Of a stretch of DNA of 64,000 nt, positions 56,201 to 64,000 are shown piece by piece. The stretch spans positions 682,001 through 746,000 of the forward strand of contig WWBZ02000008.1 of NCBI GenBank assembly GCA_011503125.2. The letters are read 5' to 3'. Below the pieces are notes generated by a model. It was not told where the DNA came from. It made no database searches and was given only the letters and a program-made list of their open reading frames with translations. Numbering within the stretch: position 1 is the stretch's first letter; each line of letters starts with the position of its first letter. This stretch comes from Botryosphaeria dothidea. Taxonomy: Eukaryota > Ascomycota > Dothideomycetes > Botryosphaeriales > Botryosphaeriaceae. The position numbers were made by a program, and so were the translations under genes.

Positions 56201-57850
56201 TAATTAAACTCTCGGAACTTAACTTTAAGATCGTCTACCGCCTAGGAACTAAGAATTAACGCGTAGATACGTTAATAAGACGGTTAGGAGACCTCCCTGC
56301 TCGAGAGGGGCGCCTACCCCCTACTACGATCCTTACCCCTAAGAAATTCGAAATTTCGATTCTTATCTTAACTCGATATTCGATCGCTAGGCTAGAACCG
56401 TCTCTAGCTAGTAATATTCGCTTAGTACTCGATAAGAATACTCTTAGATAAGAGATCCTTACTATACTCGATATCTACGTACTTCGACATTCTAAGGTAG
56501 ATCTAGGCGTATACTCTAAGAATAACGATAGCCTATTACTAGTTAATAGACTTATCTATATTTCTAAAGATCTAAGCCTCCGCTAAAGGATTATTAGCTC
56601 TCGATACTCGTATCCGGCTACTAGATACCTAGGCTAGGTAGTAATATTTAAACTCGTTACTCGTAATTTCTAGTAGCTAGGCCTACGATAGATAGTAGCT
56701 CGTTTTATACGGAACTATAAGACCTGCTAAAGAATTAAACCCGCTCGATATACCCTCTTTAGATATTTAAAACCCCTTAAAGTACTATAACGCCGCTAGT
56801 AATCTATTTCTCTCGATTTAATTACGGGACTTCTAACCTCTAACTTATTTAATACTATATTAGTAGTCGTAGATCGACTAACTAAAATAGCTTACTTTAT
56901 TTCTTACTAAATAACCCTCGATTCGATAGAGCTTACTAAGCTTTATCGAGACTACGTTTTTCGACTATATAGCTTACCCGACGACTTCGTATCTAACTAC
57001 GGCTCGATTTTTACCTCTAAATTTACTAGAGCTCTTAGTAGATTCCTATCTATTAAGACTAACTTTAGTACGGCTTTCTACCTATAAACCGACGGCTAGA
57101 TAGAGCGTGTTAACGCTATTCTCGAATAATACCTTCGTGCCTACGTTTCGTATTAATAAGACGATTAGAACGACTTTCTCTCTCTTGCTAAATTCGCTTA
57201 TAATAATACGATCTCGACTACGACTAAGGTTACCCCTTTCTTCGTAAACTACGGCTTCTACCCTCGTTATAAGATTCTATAAAAAGACTCGATTCTAGCC
57301 CCCCTCGAACTCCTACGCCTCTTCTAAGAGAACCTCGAAAACCTCGAAAACTACCTTCGCTAAGAAATTCGATTCGTATAAGACGCCTACGCAGAATAGG
57401 CTAATAAAGACCGTATTTCGCCACCCGTCTTTAAGCCTAGTGACCTTATTTAGCTCCTAAGAAGATATATCTCGATAATAAGGCCTTCGGATAAACTTAA
57501 CTTTAAACGCCTTAGCCTCTTTCCCATCCTAGAAAAGATCTCGACCTATACCTATCGCCTAGAACTACTAAGGACGATAAAAGTCCACCCTATATTCTAC
57601 GTCTCTTTACTCGAACCCGCGGCCTCTAACCCCTTACCTAATTAAGTCTAACCTCCGCCTCCGCCCGTTATCGTTAACGGCGAAGAAGAGTACCGGGTAG
57701 AAGAGATTCTAGATATTAAAGTAACCCGGAGATAACTAAAATACCTCGTGAAATAGACTAGTTACTCGATACTAACCTAGGAACCTTACGATCTTGTTAA
57801 AGACCTTAAAGCTCTTAATACGTTTTATAAACGTTATCCTTCGAAATCTC
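53280..57850 (+). pseudogene. gag-pol remnant of Gypsy 1 with C-terminal chromodomain
   Basis: Plus-strand reading with stops ignored gives the following. Gag (about 53280-53800, LEPFKGERTRF, VDFDNYKVFYQALKAAFNNP). A zinc-knuckle remnant (53955-54005). Reverse transcriptase (from about 54960; open frame 55039-55254 includes FYVDYRELNGI; active site YVVYLDNILIYL near 55462, D to N). RNase H (about 55900-56250, LKTDLSDFIISVI). Integrase (about 56820-57260, VVVDRLTKIAYFI, SNYGSIFTSKF, TDG-ERVNAILE). A chromodomain (about 57685-57840, EEYRVEEILDIK, LKYLVK, EPYDLVKDLKAL). Domain order is that of fungal chromoviruses. Dozens of stops are TAG/TAA from RIP; it cannot code. Confidence 0.88.
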
Positions 57851-57902
57851 GACTCTTAGGCTAAAGGCTCGTAGGAACTTACCTTTAGGGAGGAGAGCCT
57901 AC

Positions 57903-58016
57903 TATTATAAACGTAGCTTACTTAGACCTCTTATCTCTCGTTTACCTTCGTTAATTTAAAATCTAGATCTAGACTTACCTGCTTATAAATTATAAAGCTA
58001 GTATTTTAGCTCGTTC
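57903..58016 (+). repeat. 3' LTR of Gypsy 1, truncated
   Basis: First 114 bp of the LTR; the remainder was displaced by Gypsy 2 at 58017 and should reappear beyond the window. Confidence 0.85.
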
Positions 58017-58266
58017 TGTAATGGCTTGCATCCGGTGCACTCGCGGAAATATAGTGGCATTACTATCTACGAGAAGACTAAGCTAAAGAGAAAAGGAAGA
58101 AAGGTTTAAGTAAGATAGCGCTACTTATATATCTCTCTAGAGTCCCTTTTACTAGTAGCGAGTTATAGGGTTTTCTTATTAAGCTTCGTTAAGCTTTAGG
58201 GTCCTCTTAACCTAAGGTCTCGCCGTAGGATCTATCTAAGGCACCCTTAGGGTTTAAACCGTAATA
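58017..58266 (-). repeat. 3' LTR of Gypsy 2
   Basis: Homologous to 63812..64000, 51579..51819 and 50762..51011. Confidence 0.88.
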
Positions 58267-58299
58267 TTACCCCCCTCCCGGCTTTAAAGATAGGTCTCT

Positions 58300-61200
58300 A
58301 GGGCTTTAGTATCTTCTAAAGCGCTTGCTGGTTCCCAAGTTAGCCGCGCGTATCCTCTCTACTTAACTTAATAGAGTTTCTACCGTTTCCGCTGGCCTAG
58401 CCGTCTTTCTAGTTTTTTATCTAAGATAGCTTTAACCCTCTATTCTTCTTCTCTATTAACGAGTATAGCTAGTAGTTAATAATCGTCCTATTCTTAGCTT
58501 AGTAAAGGATCTATTCTAGCTAGGCGTAAGAGATCGACGTTAAAGACGTTATGTATTCTAGTTAGTACGTCTAGTTTATAGCTATAAGGGCCAATAACCT
58601 CGATAACTATAAACTTTACTACTCGATTATTAAGCTTCCGGCTTAGGCGGTCCGTTCGTATATTCTTAAGATTTAGCTAGACTTTATCCCCTACTTTATA
58701 CGCTAGTAATAGGTCCCTATATCGATTTACTTAGGTCTCCTAATTCTATTATACGTTCGCTATTAATGCTTCTATCTATTCGGTTATCTCTTTAATCTTT
58801 ACTACGATTACTTCTCCTTTTTATATTAGTAATATAGGGTTCGGGACTAGTTAAGGATTCTCGAATAACTATAGTAGCTCGAGGTGGTATCCATAAGAGA
58901 GGAAGAAGGGGCTAACACCTATCGATAAGGATTCTTAGCTATTTATAGCAAGCTCTGTTACTAGTAACTAGTTAACCTAGTTATCTTACGCGTAGTTAAC
59001 TATCCGGTAGAGCTTTCTTTCTATCTCGGTGTTCGCACGCTCCGTTAATCTATCTGTTTCTGGATGGTAGGCTATTAAGATTCGTCTTTCGATTCTAAGT
59101 AATTGGCAAACCCTCTTCTATAGCTGGCTAATAAATTAGCTTCCCCGGTTAGAGATAATAGCGGTTAGGACTCTATAGTGGCGGTAGAAGCAGCGAATAA
59201 ATATCCTAGCAACTATTTCTACTTTAATATTCTTATAGGCCTTAAGGATAACTCCTTTACCTAATCGATTAGTAATAACTATAAGTATCCGACATCCTTG
59301 GCTCTCGGGTAGCGGTCTAATAAAGTCGACTAAGATCTCTCTCTACTAACGGTTTAGTACTAGTAACGGCCGTAGTAGTCCTTATTTACGGTCTCTCTAG
59401 ACTCTAGTCCTTCCGTAGACGTTATAGTTACGTACGAATCTACGTATATTAGATACGAAGTTCGGCTAGAAGAACTATCTTGCGACAAGGGCTATTATTC
59501 TAGTACGTCTAGGATGAACTACTATTATTAAATCGTGGAGTATCTAGATTAGCTTGGTTCTTAAAGGCTCGTAGTTTAGTATCCAACGTCTACTACGGAA
59601 CAGCAACTCTCTTTAATTATTTAAGGAGTAATTAGTAATTAAGAGCTTAACTAGTTTTTCTAAATCGTTTAGTAGCGTTCTTCTACCCTCTCTTACTGCT
59701 GTTATAAGACGTCTATAGTCCGGATCCGCTGCTTTTACCTCTTACTAGAGCTACCGTAAATAGTCTTCGATTAACGTTACTCCTTATTCGTATACTAGTT
59801 CGTCTATAGATCTATCTAATAGTTCGTCTACTAGTTTATCTACTAGTTTATCTACTTATTCGTCTACTCCTTATTCGGTTATAGCTTATCGTCTTATTTA
59901 TACTAGTGTTGCTAAAACTCTCTAATAGTTAGCTTAAACCTTATCTAGGCTTAAGAGTCGTGCGATACGATATTAAAGCCTCTTATTATCTTAAGATACT
60001 AGTAAGTCTTAGTCTCTTCGTGTAAGTACGTTAGGCTAAGCTCTAAGCTTGCCTAGACGGTAAGCAATAGTAAAGTTAAATCGGCTTAGAATTAGCTGCC
60101 ATCTTATTTACCTCTTAGAGAGCCGTCGGACTATTATAAAGTATTCGAGATTCTTATAGTCCGTAACAATCTTAAATTCTTTTACGCTTCGTAGCTCTAC
60201 ATCCTACTACTAAAGATACTTAATAATCGTAAGGAGCTTCTTATCGTAGATCTCGTAGTTATACTCTGCTAGCGAGTTCTTCTTTAAGAAGTAGGTAACT
60301 AGCCGGAGCACTCTATTATTATCGTATTAGAATAAAATTCCTTCTATATAGTATCCTAAGGAGTTAGTCTCGAGGATTATCTTTCGGTCCGGGTTAAATT
60401 AGGCAAGGATTGGTGCCGTGATAAAGGCCTTCTTTAGCTTTCGAAACGCTCTTTCTACTCCTTCTATCTAATAGAACGGAACGTCTTTCTTTGTAAGTAT
60501 ATGTAACGGAGCCGTAGTCTTCGAGTATTTATTAATAAAGCGCCGGTAGAAGTTCGCAAAGCTAAGGAATCTAAGCACTCCTTTAACTATAGTTGGTATT
60601 TCCTATTCCTAAATAGCTTTTATCTTAGCTAGGTCTATGCGGATACCTTTTCTAGCTTCGATAATAAATCTAAGATACTTTATTAACTAAACCTCGAATT
60701 CGTACTTATCGATATTAAGCTGTAGTCCCGCTGCTTGTAGCTTTTCGAGAACCTTAGTTACGTACTCTCGGTATTAGGTACGGGATCCCTCGGTAAAAAT
60801 AAGCATATTATCGATATAAGCCGATACGAAGTCGTCTAGGAAGTTCTATAGGGTCTAGTTGATATATCGTTAAAAGGTGCTTAGTATATTAGCTAGTCTA
60901 AAGGGAGTAATAAGCTACTTAAATAGTCTAAAGCGGGTTCGAAAGGCTATAAGCTATTTATCTCCTAGTTTAACCCGAATCTTATTAAATACTACGATTA
61001 TATCGAGTTTCGTAAACTATCTTACCTTACTAATCCGGTTAAGAGTCTTCTAGATAAGAGGTAGTAGATATCGATCCTTCCGTGTAAGTTAATTAAGGGC
61101 TCGGTAGTTATAATAGAATCGTAAGCCTCTACCTGGTTTCTTTATAAAGAGAACTAGCGCTACGGCTAGAGAATTACTTATACGGATAAAGCCTTTATCG

Positions 61201-63060
61201 AGTAGCTCTATAAGCGTTTTCCGGAGTACTAGTAGTTCGTCTCTAGATATATTATATAAGGGTCCCTATAGGGCCACTAGTATCCTCCTATTCTTATCTT
61301 TCTTAAGCTTAATCTAATAATCGATTCTAGGTCGGTATAGAGGTAACTTATCGGCCTTACTTCTATCGAAGGTATCGAGAAACCGTTTATCTAACTAGGC
61401 TAGTAGTTTCGTCCTTAGGTCCGTATACTTCTTCTTAGTAAGTGCTTTATTAATATTAGCTAGACTTGCTAAGAAAACCTAGTAACCGAGTCGTTTCTTC
61501 CTCGTAAGAAGGCGGAACCTAGCGGCTTCGACCCTTCTATAGTCGAGTTCTTTTCTCTCTCTCTAGCTTTATACTACTAGGCTAGAGTCCTTAAATCTAA
61601 GGATTTATTTTTCTATATCTAGTTCTGCTCTCTCTTTTACTAACTATAGTAAGCTAAGAATAACTTTATAGCCTTTAATTCTTAGAGCTATATAAAAGTA
61701 AGCTCTTTTCGTTTAGTATCCGCCGATATCGATCTCGGTAATTACTACTTCGGTAATCTAGGAGTCGGTAATAGTATTAACTAACTAGATTTGTCTTAGT
61801 CGGATAGGGATACGCTAGAGTTTATATCTTCGAGCGAATCGAGTATCGATAAAGCTATAGGATAAGCACCTAGAATTAATAAGGGTTTAAGTAGAGATCT
61901 TCTTATTAATAAGTACTGAAACTAAGAAAGGTAGTTTTTCTATATACTTATTCTCGAATTGCTTCTAATCTACTTAAAGCTTACTTTACTCCTTTCGCTC
62001 CTAACGGCGAATTTTATTAGGAGCTACTCTTTTTCCGAATTCTTATTAACCTCTAATACTTTAGTGTCCTCCTCTAATTACGGAGGAACTTCCTACTCCG
62101 ACTATCTAATACTAGCAGCTTAAGCTGGGCGACGGGCAGGCGTATAAGGGTATGCATACTTCTAGTGTCCTAAAGCACTATAACGCGTGTAAAGCCTATT
62201 CTAACGACGTCGGTTAATCTTATCTTAAGTTACCTATTTAGCTCTCCGGGTTAGTACGGCTTTAGCTGGGCCTATTAGTTCCTAGTCTATTTAGTCGTTT
62301 TAAAGAGGCTTTAGATACGTAGTAGGTCTAGTAGTCGTTATTAATCGAGTAGATCTCTTATCGGTTTAAGGACTTAGGCTTCTCCTTCCTTAATACCTAC
62401 TTCGTATAACTAACTTCTTAGCCTTATTAATAGCCTCTATATCGTTACTAGTTCTAGCTAGTAAGTTAGTAAATTCGTAGAACGTAAGATCTTCTAAGCT
62501 CTTGCTAACTAGTCGGTCTTTTAGTTCCTAGCTAATTAAGTCTTAAAGAGAGTCTTTCTTTTGCTTATCGTCCCATGTAGTACTTTTGCTAGATTTAAGT
62601 ATTAGGTGGCGGAACTTTACAAAGTATTCTCTAAAGGGGCCACCTTTTTGATGTAGGGCTCGGAGCTCGCGACGTGCTTTTTCCTCGCGATATAGGTCGC
62701 TAAATACGGCCCTTAGCTATTCGAATAGGTCCTAGGTTATAGCCGTCTAGCTTAAGGATCTCCACTATAGTTATAAGTAGGTAAGCGCGGTTCCTCGTAG
62801 CTAGTTAAATAGTAACGCTGCTTATATCGTTTCTAGGTAGCTTGCGTAATCGATTCGAAGTTTCTAATTTGCTTAATCAATCCAGGCTTCTAGCTCCTTT
62901 CGTTCTCCTTTAAATTCTGCTAGCTCGGGTAGAATTTTTCTTAGCCTTTAACTTGCCGTAAGCGCTTAAGTAACCGCTTTAGCAATTACGGTTGGTAGGG
63001 TTTATACTTAAGCCGTCGGGGTGGACGTAGCTATTCCTACGCTAGGCTGCCTTATTATTA
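58300..63060 (-). pseudogene. gag-pol remnant of Gypsy 2
   Basis: Minus-strand reading gives gag near 62900-62300 (AWIDQANRNFES), then a protease/linker region. Reverse transcriptase follows at about 61400-60600 (AYIDNMLIFTEGS near 60825-60785, KVLEKLQAAGLQLNIDKYEF, a [12 protein letters not shown] block). RNase H is near 60330-60060 (FKIVTDYKNLEYF). The integrase core is at about 59330-58990 (VDFIRPLPESQG, ILIVITNRLGKG, IISNRGS, AYHPETDRLTERAN). The region 58.3-58.9 kb would be the C-terminal pol. Many stops remain, so it is inactive, but long segments are readable. Confidence 0.82.
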
Positions 63061-63470
63061 GTATAGTAGCCTGGCTATCTATTCGTGCCTGTAGCTAAGT
63101 AACTATTGTAAATAGTTGGTTCGCCTATTGCGGTGGGTCCTCTTGTTCGCGCTGCGGGGCCTCTTGCGGTTTATCTATTAGTTGGTCGTCTATTCTAGGA
63201 CGCGTCTTTAGGTGTCTTCTTAAGCGTCTCCTTAGGTGTCTTCTTAGGTGCCCTCTCTAAGATCTCCCTTTTAGATCTTCTTTTAGGGACTTCTTCGTGC
63301 CTTCTTAAACGCCACGCTGTCGTTTTATTAAAGGGCTTCCTTCGGGAACCTTCTCAAGTGCCTATACGGACACCTTCTTAAACGATTTCCTAGGTATAGT
63401 TAACTGGCAACGAGCCTAGCCACTATCCTATTCCTTAGGTAACTTAGGTAACTTAGATAAAGAGAAGCCG

Positions 63471-63657
63471 TGCTCACGTGAGAGCTTTGGCGCACGGAGG
63501 AAAGGGGAATAAGGATGTAGTGCTCACGTGGGAGCTATAGCGTATAGAGGAAAGGAGAATGAGAACGCAGTGCTTACGTGGGAGCTATAGCGTATAGAGG
63601 AAGGGAGAATGAGAACGCAGTGCTCACGTGGGAGCTATAGCGTATAGAGGAAGGGGA
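63471..63657. repeat. 50-bp tandem repeat, about 3.7 copies
   Basis: Units at 63471-63520, 63521-63570, 63571-63620 and a partial 63621-63657, each beginning TGCTCACGTG or TGCTTACGTG then GGAGCTATAGCG-type sequence. It lies between the 5' LTR and gag of Gypsy 2. Three of the four units carry the palindrome CACGTG. Confidence 0.92.
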
Positions 63658-63811
63658 ACCGTCGTAGTCGTTGCGTATCGTATCGTATTATCGCATCGTT
63701 CGGTTATTGTCGTACTCTTTACTGACTGAGCGAGGCCCTAAGGCGGCTATCTATAGTTGACCCCTACTATGCCATCGAGCTTTAGTAGTTCGAAAGAGGA
63801 GCTTAGTCTAA

Positions 63812-64000
63812 TGTGATGGCTTGCATCCGGTGCACTCGCGGAAATATAGTGGCATTACTATCTACGAGAAGACTAAGCTAAAGAGAAAAGGAAGAAAGGT
63901 TTAAGCAAGATAGCGCTGCTTATATATCTCTCTAGAGTCCCTTTTACTAGTAGCGAGTTGCAGGGTTTTCTTGTTGAGCTTCGTTGAGCTTTAGGGTCCT
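63812..64000 (-). repeat. 5' LTR of Gypsy 2, cut by the window end
   Basis: Matches the first 189 bases of 58017..58266. It retains TG/CA dinucleotides lost in the other copy. Confidence 0.9.

Larger units (their letters stand above)
52501..58016 (+). mobile_element. Ty3/Gypsy chromovirus-type retrotransposon 1, 3' LTR truncated
   Basis: 5' LTR 52501..52875 (375 bp, RIP-altered TGT..ACA ends). A polypurine tract GGGAGGAGAGCC lies just before the 3' LTR, which starts at 57903 and is cut at 58016 by Gypsy 2. The first 114 bp of the two LTRs differ by four transitions. With the internal gag-pol listed separately, this is a full-length element but for the nested insertion. The same family left the solo LTR at 50333..50701. 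Confidence 0.88.
44010..64000. other. RIP-mutated transposon island
   Basis: From about 44.1-44.2 kb onward CpA and TpG dinucleotides are almost absent while CpG and TpA are frequent, the product of C-to-T change at CpA on both strands. Cys, Trp, Gln and Met codons are lost or turned into Tyr, stop and other codons. Only one ATG-started frame over 60 codons remains (55039-55254). Exceptions with more CpA/TpG are the Fot1-like element and parts of the last Gypsy element. Confidence 0.9.
58017..64000 (-). mobile_element. Ty3/Gypsy retrotransposon 2, minus orientation, runs off the window
   Basis: Left LTR 58017..58266 (250 bp, begins TGTAATGGC, ends CCGTAATA) and right LTR from 63812 (begins TGTGATGGC; 189 bp visible). 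Coding is on the minus strand, so the right LTR is the 5' LTR. A purine tract (GCCGGGAGGGGGG on the minus strand) adjoins the left LTR, as expected for a 3' LTR. Inserted in the 3' LTR of Gypsy 1. The visible LTR parts differ at eight positions, all TG or CA on the right versus TA on the left. Less eroded than the rest of the island. Confidence 0.88.

Noticed and set aside
63170..63420. CRISPR-like or regular spacer repeat from recurring CTTAGGTGTCTTC-type motifs
   Set aside because: Irregular spacing and degenerate units in a eukaryotic retroelement leader; better seen as low-complexity sequence.
1..64000. tRNA or rRNA genes
   Set aside because: No cloverleaf-compatible segment with A- and B-box sequences or rRNA-like sequence was recognised by eye; a covariance search could still find one.

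Overview
This is a window of a filamentous ascomycete (Pezizomycotina) genome. Genes carry short introns of about 44-94 nt with GT..AG ends and CTAAT/CTGAC-type branch points. The families are typical of these fungi: RTA1-like, HET, BBE-type oxidoreductase, cytochrome P450, ankyrin-repeat, HNH_2 and chromodomain proteins, with candidate secreted proteins. The repeats show repeat-induced point mutation (RIP). The species cannot be named from sequence alone; the secreted expansin-like protein and a cysteine-rich candidate effector would fit a plant-associated fungus, but that is inference.

The window has two compartments. From 1 to about 44.1 kb it is gene-bearing with balanced base composition: a 5'-truncated membrane protein (1-1098), a 605-aa ankyrin protein (3240-5057), an HNH_2 protein (6529-7752), a secreted FAD-linked oxidoreductase (11904-13741), a double-chromodomain protein (15465-14510, minus), an unknown protein (15939-16943), a chitin-binding module (near 17.8 kb), a membrane protein (19670-20820), an SDR (22177-21092, minus), an expansin/barwin-like secreted protein (25328-25976), an RTA1-like membrane protein (27359-28346), a second frame-broken HNH_2 gene (28560-29716), a HET-domain gene split by an LTR (31546-34415), a frameshifted unknown gene (36757-35931, minus), a seven-exon P450 (40260-42164) and a small 8-cysteine secreted protein (43731-43270, minus). 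Two solo LTRs with perfect 5-bp target-site duplications lie at 5533-5772 and 24860-25110; the second is 218 bp upstream of the expansin-like gene in the same orientation. A different LTR (32804-33160) interrupts the HET gene.

From about 44.1 kb to the end lies a RIP-saturated transposon island. CpA and TpG are nearly gone while CpG is kept, so ATG codons are almost absent. It holds a decayed Tad-like LINE (about 44.0-47.3 kb), an old pogo/Fot1-type transposon on the minus strand (about 47.3-51.6 kb) cut by a younger Fot1-like element (48123-49984) and two solo LTRs, the end of an old Gypsy copy (51579-52500), a chromodomain Ty3/Gypsy element on the plus strand (52501-58016), and a younger Gypsy element on the minus strand (58017 to past the window end) inserted in its 3' LTR. 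Junctions, target-site duplications and RIP load give a relative order of insertion.

The host genes do not form an obvious biosynthetic cluster: the P450, SDR and oxidoreductase are separated by unrelated genes. No new multi-gene system was recognised. The strongest observations are the LTR/TSD reconstructions, the disrupted HET gene, the nested RIP island and the candidate effector at its edge.
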